DNA from: Isochrysis galbana
Taxonomy: Eukaryota; Haptophyta; Isochrysidales; Isochrysidaceae
Assembly: GCA_018136815.1 (NCBI GenBank)
Contig: CM030935.1
Location: forward strand, 5,710,448 to 5,774,447
DNA length: 64,000 bases
Direction: 5' to 3'
This document shows, piece by piece, positions 10,489 to 24,000 of this stretch. The notes under the pieces were generated by a model that did not search any database, was not told the origin of the DNA, and saw nothing but the letters and a program-made list of their open reading frames with translations. Within the stretch, counting starts at the first letter, position 1. Each line of letters opens with the position of its first letter. Position numbers and translations under genes: made by a program.

Positions 10489-11224
10489 CAGCTGGTCAGG
10501 AGAGGGAGGAAAAATTGAGAGGAGACTGACGTTGACGACTTCACTAGGGCGAGCGGCTAAAGAGGTGCAAGGGAAGGAAAAGGGGAAGGGCTCGCCGATG
10601 AGGGAGAGCGAGAGGAAGACAGGCTCCGCCGCCCGACGCGCCGAGCCGATCTCGCTAATTCTATCCGCGTACTTTATTATATACGTACTCTAGTACTTGT
10701 TTAGACTCGAACATGTTTTGTTGTACTTGTGTCAGATCTACTTTGAGAGGGGAAGGGGGAACGTAGGCTTGACGTCGGAGTCTCGTGAGCGCGCCGACTC
10801 TGCTATCAATGACTAGGCCGCCCGCTACCCGCTACCCAAGTCGATAGGCCGCCTACGGACGCGTGGTTGCCAAGGATGGAGTCTCAGAACTCAAGAGCCT
10901 TACCCTTACCCTTGCCGGGTTCCTATGTTCCTATGGTTAGTCCATCTCGAGATCTCGAGATGTTGGCTCCGACCATAATTTCGAGAATTTTTTCTTAAAA
11001 TTTGGGTGGATCTAGGCGATCTTACTAAAAAAGAAATTTGACCGAAATTTGGGTGCGGAATGCGGAAGCCTCAAAATTTTGTCGCACGGGCGCATAGTGA
11101 TTCTCTTGAGTATATACGCGTCGCTGTCTATAATGGCCTCCCTTGCCGCCACCACCCTCCCCTCCTCCCTCTCCACCGCCGCCCTCTTTTCCTCTTTCGT
11201 CTCTTTCCATCCCTCCCTCACCAA
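10489..11224. other. Intergenic, upstream of the reductase
   Basis: Holds a perfect 20-bp palindrome CATCTCGAGATCTCGAGATG near 10942. The rest is unremarkable and no gene was recognised. Confidence 0.5.
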
Positions 11225-11335
11225 GCTGTCGAATCAAGCCGAAGCTTGATCGTGGGGCAAGTCTCAGCGGGGCTAGCTAGGGCATGAGTGAAGAGAAGTC
11301 TTGAGAGAGCGGGGGAAAGGGCGCGCTACATCGCG
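11225..11335 (+). repeat. LTR-like repeat R3, short fragment
   Basis: Shares 'gaatcaagc', 'gcttgat-gtggggcaagtc', 'tcagcggggctag', 'aagtcttgagaga' and 'aaagggcgcgcta' with 54950-55045. It represents the segment immediately preceding the portion found at 7097-7600, so different pieces of one element are scattered in the window. Confidence 0.7.
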
Positions 11336-12049
11336 ACGACGGCCCACAAGACACCACCCCACATCACTCACTCACCAACAAGAAAACTCCGAAAACTAAC
11401 GCAACATCGCACAAACAAATCAATGAAACGAGTAAGGACAAACGAACAAATGCGGCGTGCAATGCGGCGGAGCTTCGAGGCACCTCATTGGCAAAAACAA
11501 AACTCACTCAATTTTCTCACACACTACACATTGATAGAAGCACCGCATCCGCCTAGAGTATATAAAATACTCTGGATGCGACACCCCCCGACTTAAGTCG
11601 AGCGTCCACGCGAGTCCTGGGGTGATCAGGCCCAAAACAAGCATGACGAACAAACAAAAGCCGAAACAATGAGACAAACACTATTGAGAGAGTGTGTGAC
11701 CCCTTGTCTTAGCCCCCAAAGAGCGTGCACTCTCAGTGGGTTCAACCAAACGCAATCGCGAATGGTTCAAAGACAAGTCTCAGTCGGGGTGCACGTCCCG
11801 ACCAAGCGGGCACACACAATCACACAATCACAATCACGAACAAACGAATGAACACTCACGACTGAAACGAGAAACGAAAGGAATGAAGCGAATGAAGCGA
11901 GGAAGCCAAAGAATCAATGAGCATGGGCCTCAACCTCCTACAATTTCCTTGCGCGGCTGAGAACTAGAAACCCGAAACGTAGTCGAACACCATCTGACTT
12001 TGAAAGCCAGACTCCACACCATGTAGCACCATAGCTGAGCAAATATGAA
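11336..12049. other. Probable retroelement leader, non-coding
   Basis: A-rich, with many short 'acaaac', 'gaacaaa' and 'aatgaa' phrases on the plus strand. It lies between an R3 fragment and a LINE remnant. No protein was recognised. Confidence 0.35.
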
Positions 12050-12051
12050 AT

Positions 12052-13200
12052 ATGAAAATCAGAACGAAAATAATCGAGAATCGAGAATCGAGAACGAGGA
12101 CGCGGGTGGGCAGACTAGCCGCGGTGCTCTCGCAAGCACGAAAAGCCAAGGTAGACATACTGATGCTCCAGGAGCTTCATGCGTACGAAGATGGGTCACA
12201 CCTCCGGGCGCATAGGACGGCCTCCCTCCTGGGATGGTCGTGGTTTGCCGCCCCAGGAGAGACGGAAGATCCTGCTAGCGGCGTCGCTGTGGCGATCAGA
12301 GACCGGCAACGTAGTTAACTCCGATGAAATTCAACGCTACCACCCCCCGGCGCGGTGGGAGAACGGGTACAAGGGACCCATATATATGGAGTATCCGTTA
12401 GCAGACGAGTACGCGATACACAAGGGAAAGATCGCGCTCGACGCGATCACAGTTTCCGACATCACTAAGATCGCGCTCAAAGCAGCGCGCCGCAACGACT
12501 CACAGGCGGCAGGCGGCCAGGAAGGCATGGGAAAGTCGCCTCGACATCACTAAAGACGAATGGAGAATGGAGGCATATAGCCAGGCTATATACCCTGCCG
12601 TTACTAAAACACACCGACAAACACCCACACTTCAAACACATCACTCACAGGAGGCTAGGCACCAGAAATAGGTTCGAGAATAGCACGACGAGGAAATGCA
12701 GAATGTGTGACAAGTACCAAGAAGATTCGTGTCACTTAGCGTGGTGCCCTGCGACGAGGAAAATCTTCGACACAATAGACGCAATCGCTAACTATACCCC
12801 GGAACCAAACAGGCCTAAAAAACAGAAAATAAAAGACAGACTCTTTGCATACCCGGCAACATCCACGCCCGATAGCCTAAAAACCCTCTACGTAATAGCA
12901 TGGAGATACATAATAAGAGACTTCTACAGAATAGAATTCGAATCACACACATACCACTACATACCGGTCTTAGAATCCACGTTAATAAGGTTCACTACCC
13001 TGGCGAGGGGCATTGCCCCGCCAAACGGCCACTACCGAATGCGCACCCGCACGGCGGCCCAGGGCAGGAAACCTAAGCTAAAAAAAGCGTTAGAGTTCAG
13101 CGCCCCCATTTTCATAGAAAACGACAAAGGAAACCTAACCATGAATGACAACCTCGGCCTCGTGGCAGAGGCAATCGGCCTAGCCGGTAAGCTCGCCTGA
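12052..13200 (+). mobile_element. Non-LTR retrotransposon remnant (endonuclease start and C-terminal zinc knuckle)
   Basis: The first frame (to 12318) has the N-terminal part of an APE-type endonuclease: LAAVLSQARKAKVDILMLQELHAY, then LGWSWFAAP and SGVAVAIRD. From about 12590 a second frame reads PLLKHTDKHPHFKHIT and then CRMCDKYQEDSCHLAWCP, the C-terminal C-x2-C...H...C motif that follows reverse transcriptase in LINE proteins, and continues to 13200. The catalytic endonuclease end and the whole reverse transcriptase are missing, so about 1,000 residues have been deleted. The element cannot move by itself. Confidence 0.7.
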
Positions 13201-14018
13201 GGCAGAGGCGCGTCTCCCTCCTCGAAGAAATCCCGGAAGAGACGGGCGCCGAGAGCGAAAGGCGACACATCAACAGCAAAACGCTCACATCAACACAGCG
13301 AGAAACGGGCCACCTAGAGGCACAGGAGGAAGGCGAGAACAGACCACTAGGGGCCGGTGCCCCCGTGCCCCCCCGCCCTACCCACCCCCCCCACAACCTG
13401 GGCCCCTAGGTAGAGCACGAGGGGAGATGCCGCAAAAGGCGGGAAGTGAGGGAAAGGAAGGGAAGAGGGCGTGGCTACGATAGTCAGCTGCATAGCCGCG
13501 CGCGAGGTGAGAATATTAAAAGGTTTTTTTTTGGTTATCACGGCCTCCATGCCCTCAGCGCCAATCCGGCTGTAAATGAAGGAAAACGACCTACCCTCCC
13601 TCTCTGGTGCTCTTTACCGAATCCTTGTGGTGGTGTCGGGGGTCTGCGTCAAACGGCGTATTTGTCCTCTGATTTCAAGACAAGTGTGAGAAGAAGAGGA
13701 TACAAAGGGTTCTGCAGCGAGCGACCCGCCGGCGACCATGCATATGCATCCTTCGTCGACCCAAGAGGCGCCTACCTGTCATCTCGTATTTGGAAACGAG
13801 GGGTACCAAATGAAGGCAAACGACCTGCGTGGCACAGAGCAACGCCAGGTCCAGCGTCTCGCGGCCTCGCCCCGCGAGTTCTCCGCCAGTTCCTGAAACG
13901 CCCTCCCCCCCCCTCTAGAAAAGCTAGAAACCAACTTAATATTAAAAGGTTTTTTTACACTTCCAATGCATTCGAGGCCTACAACCTACAACCCAGGACG
14001 CGCGAGGGAGGGAGGGAG
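13201..14018. other. Intergenic with short repeated phrases
   Basis: The phrase 'aatattaaaaggttttttt' occurs at about 13512 and 13939, and 'aaatgaaggaaaacgacct' / 'aaatgaaggcaaacgacct' at about 13573 and 13808. This suggests an internally repeated or paired insertion. No gene was recognised. Confidence 0.45.
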
Positions 14019-14023
14019 GGAGG

Positions 14024-14061
<38 letters not shown>

Positions 14062-14450
14062 GAGAGAGAGGGGGGGAGAGGCGGAGGGAGATATATTTGA
14101 CCTGTGGCCAAATACGGTGAATACGCCTTCTTCCATCTCGTGTGCGCACCTGAGATGTGACTGTGAGTCCGTCACCATCGAAAGAAGGACATATGATACA
14201 ATAGTGTGATAGTGGGAGCGGCTTCCAGAGGGGTTGGGGCCGACTTCTATTTTGATCCATCGAGAGACGTTCTTGTGCAAGAAGCGCCAGCCTCGAGAGA
14301 GTCGAGCCGGGAGACGGGAAGAACCGACGGAAGAAGAGAAAAAAGCCGTTGTCTCCACAGAGACTCTGGAGCCAGAGAGAGAGAGAGGGAGAGAGAGAGA
14401 GGAAGGGAGGGAGGGAGAGGGGAGAACGAGGGAGAGGGGAGAACTCTCTC

Positions 14451-14494
<44 letters not shown>

Positions 14495-14975
14495 TCTCTC
14501 TCTCACTCTCTCTCTCTCTCTCTCCCTCTCTCTCTCCCTCTCTCTCTCACCCTCCCTCCCTCCCTCCCCCCCCCCCCCCTCTCTCTCTCTCTCCGAGTGG
14601 CGGTCACGCTCATCTCCCGCCAGGAAGGACCAAAAAACACAGGAGGAGTTGATGAGAGGAGAAAGGGAGCGGGAGCGAGCAGAGAGGGAGAGGGAGGGAG
14701 AGAGAGAGACGGGGAGGGAGGGAGGGAGAGAGCGAGGAGGGAGAGCGAGGGAGAGAGAGAAGAGAGAGGGAGGAGAGAGAGAAGAGAGAAGAGAGAGAGA
14801 GGGGCAGAGGGGAGAGAGAGGGAGGGAGGGAGGGAAGAGACCAGAGAGAAGGGGAGAGAGACACAGCACAGAAGAGGGAGCGCCTCTCCGCACGGCGCCC
14901 CCTTCCCCCGCCTCGCCTCCCTAGTCTCTCTCCTCTCTCTCTCTCTCTCTCCCTCCCTCGGTCTCCCGAGGGGAG
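14019..14975. repeat. Alternating polypurine and polypyrimidine tracts upstream of the HECT gene
   Basis: GA-rich (14019-14093 and 14379-14440), CT-rich (about 14442-14595), GA-rich (about 14655-14880), then CT-rich (about 14922-14958). Reading frames through it are simple Arg/Glu or Ser/Leu repeats. The last block ends only 30 bp before the chosen start codon of the ubiquitin ligase, so part of it is probably promoter or 5' leader. Confidence 0.85.
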
Positions 14976-15004
14976 GGAGGGGGAGAAGCGGGGGACGGCT
15001 ATCG

Positions 15005-18000
15005 ATGACCGCGCTGCTCGTGAGTGGCTGTGAGGCCGATGGAGCGCCCTGCAATGGAGAGTACTATCGCACGATGGAGACTCTCGGGGGAAGGCCCTTC
15101 TACCAGCGGATGGCGGGGGGCGCCAGCCTCTTCTTCTCGGAGACTGAGGGTCGATGGAGGTTAGAACGGCCAGACGTGTCGTGGGCATACACTTCAGACA
15201 CCCCCGAGCTACATGGCGGCTGGAGAGCATGCGCACGCGAGCATGCGCCACCACAAGGGGTCGGAGCGCCTATTGTCCGGCCTAGGGCAGAGGGACAGCC
15301 CTCCGAGTGGGCCGCCACTGCGTCCCGCCCGCTCGACATGCGACTATGGCCGTACCACGCGCCGTCTGGCGCTGATGCGTCCATCTTTGCGCTACTGCGC
15401 GATGAGGAGGCGGATGAGCACTTGGGGTGGGAGGATGCCGAGGACGCGGCCGAGGAGGAGGAGGAGGCCGACGAGGAGGCCAAGAGAGAGGGCAAGGAGA
15501 AGGCTGCGGCACGACCCTTCACTTCGATGCTAGGGAGAATTACGGATGACGTTGGGACTACGGCGCTGCCGCCCTTATCGACGCGCGAATGGGCGCATCT
15601 CTACTGCTTGCTAGATCCGCGTGGCATGGAGGCGCCCGATGGATTGCCACCAGCTCTGCGCGGAGAGGCACTGGCCGAGCATCCCTGGGCTAAGCCGGAC
15701 CGTCCGGGTTCTCGCGGCCGTTCGGCGTGGGACGTGCTGCTCGAGACGCGTGGGCAAAGGTTGGACGCGGCTCTTCGGCGACGGGTTGCTGCGGTAGAGG
15801 CGCTACTTGCGGATGGTGCAAGTCCCGCTTCCCCCTCTCCGCGTAGTAAAGATGTGCAGTCCAGCGAGGCCGGGTGGATGGCGCACCCGTCGACGCTCGC
15901 CTACACCCAAGCGCTTCAGGACGACGCGAACAGACCGTCCATCGCATTCGCGCTGGCAGCTCTCGCCTCTCGCCATAGACAAGCGGCGGCTGCCGAGGCA
16001 GCATCAGCCCCAGGGCCCTGCACGGCTGCAACTCCTGTTGTGTTGCAACTCGCCATGTCGCTGCTACGAACGGTCTTCGAACAGATGGCGGGGTGCCCCC
16101 CCCTGGCTGTGCCACTGTCGTCCACGGTGGCTGTGCCTGGCCACGCCCCCAGCCTTCCGCAGCCGGATGCCTGCGGCGTCCTGACCAAATTGCTGGTCGC
16201 CGCCGGGTCAACGCTCGCATCGGGCCGTTTGTTTGATCTGTGCGACAAGACGGTCGCGCCTGAGGGCATTCCTGGTAGTGCGATTGCGCCCGTCGCCGCC
16301 GTAAGAGATGCGCCGATCGTAGAGATGCAGCGATTCATTTCCGATGGGCAGGCGGGGGGGGATTGGCGGGGCTCAGGGCGCGACGTATCTGCACGGGCTA
16401 GCACGAGTGGGCCAGAGGCCAGCGGCGGACCCTTGCCCACCAATCGAGCTGCCCCGTCTCTTGGCCCGGACGGGCTGCAACGCCGCCTGGCTTGCCTCGA
16501 AATCCTCCTTTGGATCGCCCTGCGTGCTGGATCCACCGAGGCGGCGTTGCGTGCAGCAACGGCGGCCCGCGCCGCCTTCCGCAAGGGGCTGCTCTCCCCT
16601 AAACAGCCACTCTCGCCTGGGCTGGGTGATCTCATACGAGGGCTCTCCTCTTACCCACAGCTAGCCCTGCAGCGGCACTCGTTCATCCCGGGCATGCGCC
16701 AGCCACCCCTGCGAGTCTGGACAGCACCGGGGCTAAAAGTCGTGCCGATCGAGGCGGATGACGACCTAGCCCATTCCGCTTCGGTGGAGGTGAGTTGCGC
16801 CGTGAATGTTGCTGCAGTTACCGCCTCGGCTGCCTCGCGGCATGGCTGTGGGCAAGTCCATGACTGCTTCCACGGAGATCCGTCGCGAAACTTCCACTTC
16901 TGGGTCTATCCGCGCGGCGCGCCGCTCGTCACCCCTCGTTGGGACACACACGAGGGTCCGACCGACTTTTGCTCCAACTGCCGCCTAGTAACGATTCACT
17001 CCAATGGCGTTGCGGAGTACGTCTGCGGTGGGCACCAACCGGAAGCACTCGTTTGCTTGGAACCCCTGGTCTCTGGTGTTCATTACTTTGAGGTCTCCCT
17101 CTCGGCGGCTTCATCCTTTACCGAGGCGGCGTGTGCGCCGACAGAAGTGGCGCTCGCGACGCCTTCGTCGACTGCGGCCGTGACGGATGAGCCTTCGCCG
17201 GCGCAGGCAGCAACATCAGCGGGCGAGTCGGTCTTGTCTGAAGACCAGCCGTTTATGCCCATAGCGCCGCCGGTCTTATTCTCGGAGCTTGTGCGTGAGC
17301 TTGGTGTCGTCACTGCTGATGCGGCCGCGGCGATGTGCGCCTCGCCCGGCGCGGATGTGACGACGCAGGCGGCCCTAAACGAGAGGATACAAGCCGGGCT
17401 CTTGGGCGTGGCCCCTCCCGGAGTAGGAGCCGCCGGCCGTGCGGCGAAGTGGAATGCATCCTGTCCCTTTTCCTTGCCGGGGTTGAGCGACGTGCGCTGG
17501 CGCGAGGCTTCGTCTGTAGGAATTCTCGTCGACATTGAGCGCTCTACGGCCCACATCACGGTGGATGGCATGCCCTGTGGCTCGGCGCCGCTACTGCTCT
17601 CGCGACCACTGTACGCTTACACGCTCATTGCTGAACGCCCTGCCGCCGCAATCACGTTCTCGCGCCTCCCATTCGGCGCCAACAGCGGTGAGGCTGGTGG
17701 CGTGGCTGGAACTGCGGGCGGGCCCGCTGCTGGGTTTGTGGCGTGTGATGGGGGCGCGCGGGTTGAGGCGGTCGAGCTGATGCCCGGTGGTGCAGCGGCA
17801 TGGTTGCTGCAAAGCAGGAGGCATAGGGGACAGAGTGCTCGTTTTCGTTCCGCGGAGGCGCTTGATCCGGCAGGTAGGCAGCACCTCTTGCTTGGGGCCG
17901 GAGGAGGCGTGGGGATTGGGGGAGAGTCTCGGAGCCGGACACAGGCAATGGGCTTGCCCACCGTCAATGGTGCCAGTCACGACCCCATCCCAGCACTCGA

Positions 18001-21000
18001 GGTCAACGAGTACTGACCATTATTTTCACCGTGTTCTTGAACAGATGCTCACTTCATGTTAGTGGCCTTGCCATCTGCGCTTCCGCCTTCAGTACGTTGC
18101 TGCATCGGCATTGCTATGCTAGGCGTGCGTACTGCAGCAGGGGCAGGTCTTGATGATCCCGACAACGCCGACCTGCTCTCCGATAACGAAGATGGTGCGT
18201 ACTCCGAGGACAACGGAAGCGAGAGCGAGGAATACCTTCGAGGATACGCGCTTAATGAGCAGCCCGACACGGAGGAGAACCAGCCCGCGGGCGCCAATGG
18301 CGTCGAAAGTGGCGAGGAGCTTCCAGCCTCAAGCGGTGAAGGCGCTGATGAGGTGAGGCTGCTTCAAATTTGTCGCGTGTGCGGCGAAGGCGGCCATGGG
18401 TGGCAGGCATGCCCGCAGCTGCCTTCGTCTCTCCAACGCCGCCGCCGCCGCAGCCTTCATCTGGAAGAGAGCCGCAACGATGGGTCCCGAAGCCATGGCA
18501 CGGCTGAGCAGGGGTCCAGTCTATTAATGGCCGCGATGCCGGACGATCAAACTGGTGATGAGGAAGACGCGCACAGTGCGAGACAAGATGATGGCGACGA
18601 GGATGGTGACGACTCCGATCGTGAGGTCGAAGGAGAGGGGGCGGACTTGGTTCCAGCGTCCGCTCGACGCCTTAGCCTAATTTCCATCAGTCATGGTGGC
18701 GATGGGGGCTCGCGGGGGGGCTCCTTGCGCCGTGGCAGCGAGGCGCATCGCTCCGAGTCTCGGAGACTAAGCACTGCCTCTGTCGCAACTGAGACGGGTT
18801 CGTTTCGATCGGACGTCGAGACGGATAGTGCTGTGTGTGATGTGGCTGTCGCATCAAGCTCCGCCTTCGATCTGGGGTCGATCAATTTGGGCGAAAGCTC
18901 GTTGCTTGGAGTCTTGCTTACTGGAGGTAGCACGCTCTCATTATTTGCGAAGACAGATGAGGGGTGGCAGCACCTAGCAGATCGTCCGGCGACGCCGACG
19001 GCGGCTGCAGCCGTCGACGCCACCGCCTTTGTACCTAGGGGAACGAATGGAGGCACTCCGAACGACGACTCGGTGGCGTTAATGGGCAGTGATTATGTTG
19101 GGGACAGCGAGACGGACGAAGATGATTTGCTCGAGCCGGGAGGCAGCGATCGCCGCCGAGGCACTGCTCTCTCCCCGGAAGAGACCGAAGAGGAGATGGT
19201 CGCACGCGCTGTAGCCGCGAGCCTCGCACTTCAATCGCCGTTGAGCAGCGCTGTCTCTCCTTCCCATTCGGCGAGGTTTGGTACGGATGATGCCTCGTCG
19301 CTGGACCTCGCACGCGAGGCACGCGACGGCCAAATTCATTGGTTTGTTGAGCTCGGCACCTCGCCGGCCGAGGGGGGGGATTTGCCATCCGGCATGCAGG
19401 AACTCATCCTTCAGCCGTGCCCACTGCCACCGAACCTGCCCATGCATGTCCCAGTCAACGACGCGGCGGCTGAAGCTGCGATGCGGGCTCGTGCAGCTTC
19501 TCGCGCTGCGTCGCGAGCTGCATCGCGAGCTGCATCGCGATCTGCATCGCCGCCCGTCCGGGGGCAAACTAGAGGTCTTGCTCAATGGTCAGACGGAATC
19601 GATCTCTCCCTCTGCCAGGGCGCGGCACTGGGAGTGGACGTATCGGGCGGAATGGGCGAGGCCTTGTCTACGGTGAGGGCACACGGAACGACCGTACTGC
19701 CCGAGGGGCCGGTATGTGCCGGAGAAGCGGTCGACCTCCTTCTTGCTTTCACAGCAGCGCGTTGTGAACAGTGGACTTGCTTGCCCGCCGATCTGCACAC
19801 GGAAGGTGCGGTGATTCCACTCGGGCCGCAAGCTAGTGTCAGCGCGCTCAGTGCATGTCTTGAATTTCTAGCCGAGCCGCCACTAGAATCAGTATGCGAC
19901 ATCAGTGGCAAGATTAGCAGCTGCGGCGGGTCCACGGGCTGCCGAGCTGCGATAACTATATTGCGAACAATGCTACGTGTTGCCTGCCCGCTACCGTCAG
20001 CCATTCCTCGCTCCGATCTGCATGCACGAGCGGTAGCCATTCTACAGACAGCACAACGCTCTTCTGCCACGGGCGGGAGTGAACGGAAAGCCACCGGCTC
20101 CCTGGCCCAGGCGCTCGAGGGGTGGACAGTGCATCCAGTCAAGAGTGCGCGCGCGTTACGTAGTCTAGAAGACGTGGAGGTCGAAGGTGATGCTGGGATA
20201 TCTGAAATTCTTGGTCCAGCCGTTGACGTCAACGGCGTAGTTGTCAAGGCGGAAGAGGGTGCACTTACCAATCACTTGTCGGCGGTTGCGGCTGCGGTGC
20301 GCCCATGGGTGCCTGATCGCTCGGCTCAGCACACAGCTGAAGGACTGTCGGGAGGTGTAGAAATTCAACGAAGCGCCGAGGGAAACGTTGTTGCGGCGGT
20401 CGTCTCTCGCGGTCTAGGCGCCGAAGCGGCCGAATTGATTCTCGACGCATGGCCATTACTTTGCCCTAGTGCATCTGATCGTCGATGCCTAGTCGAGATG
20501 CTTTTACCTTTGCCCGAACCACGCGTCCGGGGCAGTGGCGCATCATTGCTCAGTCTAGTATCGAACGCGACGTTCATCGCAGTGGTCGCTGCAGATTGCC
20601 TGACTCCCGAGGGAGCTGAGTGGATGGATATGCTGCTGCGAATGGCGGTGCCTCCCAATGCACGTGAAGCTGTGCCTCCTAGTGCACGTGACGGAGGCGA
20701 AGAGGGCAGTGCACGTTGTATGACAGGCGAAATGCTGAATGACGTGTGTGCAGAGCGACAGGTGCCCCTGGGGTTCAAGCAGCCACCTTTGCCACCCCCT
20801 AGAAGACGTCATCTTGTTCTCTTCCTTACGGCCGTCCACGATGCCCTTGTGCTTTCCTCGAGCCCGCGTGCTGTGGCATGTATAGGGAGGATACTCCGCC
20901 TCGTTCTCCATCTCGCCCAGACCTTTCTCAGCCAACCTGAGAACTCAAACGCCACAGTCAGCACGAGTACCAACGTTGCCAAAAGCGGCGGCGTCGATCT

Positions 21001-24000
21001 GTCCGAACCCTTCCTCAGCCTGATGCTTGTGCGATTGTTACGACCGCTTTCTTCAGACTCGCCCAACATGTTACATGCCGCCGGTGGTGATGCTGACGAA
21101 GTTGCCATCACTCTACGCCAACTGACGAAGTTATTCGAGATGGTCAAGTGTGCTCCCACCTCGCATCCAATCGGGAGTGGTGACATAGGCTTGGCCGAGG
21201 CCGGTCTTGAAAGGACAGCAAGCACTACGGGACATACTGCTATTCGGCGCACGAGCAATCCCGTCGGCCAGCTAAGGGTGCCAACTGAGAGTCGGACTAT
21301 GCGCTCTCGTCAGCGCCCTGCCACCGCGGGGCCGTACCGCCCGGGCGCAGGCCCATCGTTGACGGGGTATACGTCGGGATCAGCACGCAGTTCACGTGTA
21401 AGTGGCCGGCGTGACGCCACACCGCGGAGGCCATCCCCGCTTGGCCAATCGAGTGCGGCAGGTGGCGCATCGGAGATGGCCGGCGGCGTGGTCGAGGCAG
21501 GAGAGCACCCGCAGCTACTGTCCGATGGCGACATCCCCGAGGGTGAGCAGATGTCCTACATCTTTCGGATTGAGGGCCCCCCAAATTATGATTATCCACA
21601 ATGGGCGGTTGAGCTACAGGAGTCCGAGGTTGTGCTTTGCTCCATCGACCAGCGCGGGCAGCCTCCCTGTCGCGTGCTTTTCCCAAATGGTCAGACCTAC
21701 TGGGTTTATGCGTCTCACTTGTGGATAATTCCCGAAATTGCCGAGGATGGGCCCGCTCTTCTAGGTGAGGCTGGAGCTGATGACGCCAGCACTGATCTTG
21801 CGTCCCATCCATTAGTAGAGGACGCGCCGGGGTTGCGGCTTTGTCGCACCCGGCTGCTCGAAGCGAAGCTTGGAGCGCGTACGAAGTGGAGCCTAGGCAC
21901 GCGTCACGGTCACGCCCTTCGGCTCATTGTGGACTCAAATGCAGTCGGGCCTGGCGTGCTCGTGCTGCGAAGACGGCCTAAGCCTAAACGACCTGACGAG
22001 GCTGAGCTCGCGTCCGGGACCGGTGACATCCTCGCTTTGAAGCCCGAATTGAGACTTCACTTCGATCCGCGCGGAGATGGACGGCAACTAGATTTGCCTC
22101 TTAGAGGGGAAACGGGAAGATTGGAGATCACGTGGGAGCCTTCGCGCAACGCCCGTCCCCCGCCCGCCGACGCGCCGCCATTCCGACTGCTTGTCGAGGC
22201 GTATGAACCGCTTCATCGTCCAGCAGCACCTGGGCATGCACGCGCCCTGTTAGTCGCGCAGCTCAAAGGCTGCTTGATCAATGCTCTGTCTCGGAGTTTT
22301 GTGGTTGGCGTTAGGCCCACCGCTATCGGTGACGCGCTTACTCGTGGGTTCGTCAGCTGCACACCAGAATTGGAATCAGCCGACGAGGTGTCCGCATCTG
22401 AGTGCGAGCCCGATACCGGCAACGAAACGAGAACTTTAGATTGCGTCTCGTTGCTACGCCTTCAGGCGGTGATCGAGGCATTGGACGTGTCGACCAAACC
22501 TCGTGTTGTGATTGAATATGCCGCCGCTGTAGTGCCAATGCTGCGCGCTGTCATGTTACAAGAGCGGGCTGCGCTTATGGAGATTCGGAACGCGAAAAAA
22601 GATGAGGTGAATGTAGCGCACAACGCTGGGTGTAGGAGTGTGGCAAGTGGAACGACGCCACCTCTTGGCAGCGGAATGGAGACAACCAACGATCGCCCCA
22701 ACCGGTGCCAACAGCCCCAGGAGCTCCAACATCACCCGCAACAAGTTCGCTTTGGCCGAAAACGCAGTAACTCATGTGACTGCAACTACCGACCTGCAAT
22801 CGTGGGCGTTGGCGTGGGGGATTCGCCATGTTGCGCGACGTTGCCGGGGGTGCTGTGCTCGCTATGCCGGCTGTTACGAGGTCTTCCTCACCGAGGCGGT
22901 GCGCTAGGCGTTGACCTCGCTCCGATACTCGATGCTCTTGAGGTGCTCTGGGATGCCTGTGGTGGCTACGACGCCGACCAGGAGACGTCCGTGGCCGTAG
23001 TAGTGCTGCAAGCATGGATTGCTTGCGCTCGAAGGCAACTCGGTCAACCCAGTGCTAATGATATGATGTTTAATCTCCTTGCGGCCACTTGTGAAATAGG
23101 TGGTGATAGATCCGCTCTTTTCCTACGCGAGTTGCAAGTAAGTATTCTAGGTGAAGTCGACGGGGCGCAGGAGCCCGGGCAATCAATGGTGGAACCCGAC
23201 GTTTGCCTTTATGTCGAGGCCGTGATCGAACATGCGGCCCGCCTACTTTCATCAGGAGCAGCTTCACTGGAGGCGTTCCAGTCGCATCCAGTGCTCGGAC
23301 TGCTACCCGCTCTCATCCAAAAGCTTCTCCTTGTATCCACACCACCACCCATGCTTGTCACCGCTCTACCACCACTTTTGCAAGCGCTTGACAGAGCTTT
23401 GGGTGCTAGTGGATACTCACCGCGCTCCGCGTGCACAGCAGCTACCTCGTTGCATGCCACTGCGGCAACCTCCGACGCGGGAGCCGGCTCGTCACAAGTA
23501 GCTCTTGAGATCGGCGGCGAATCGGATGGTGCTGGGAGTGATGTACGAATCGTCGTGTGGCCGGGGGCCACTCGTATCATCGTCGACCTTCCTGTTGATC
23601 AAGACGCGAATTTACATGCTGATGAAATCCCAGCCCATTGCAACGACGCGAGTAGTGGCAGTCACACCAGCAGCGGTCCACCGGCACCACCACGTCGCCG
23701 CCTGCCCACCGCGTGGCGTCAAATGCCACCCCCCGGGGAGACCGATGGCCATGTGCATCGAGACCAGGCTAGCGCGCCGCTAGCGGAAGCCAACGGCGCT
23801 GTCTTGCGCATTGAGGTTCTCAAGAACGGGTGTACGACTCGTGACGTTGAGGCTCTTAGCGATGAAAGTTGGACTACCGCCGTCAGTGATGCCATGACCG
23901 CAGGGCGACGTGTGCATGTTACGCGATATATTCGTGCTCCCAATCGACAGTCGGCTATGCCACAGGCACAGGCGTCACTTTCGGTGAGAGAGTGGCGGCA

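Noticed and set aside
14234..15004. Upstream extension of the HECT gene's first frame
   Set aside because: It is open only because the GA/CT tracts lack stops; conserved sequence begins at the ATG at 15005.
18056..18146. Separate gene start at ATG 18056 for the 6,288-residue frame
   Set aside because: The first 30 residues look non-coding and the preceding frame joins in phase at 17873/18147. An independent gene remains possible but is less likely.
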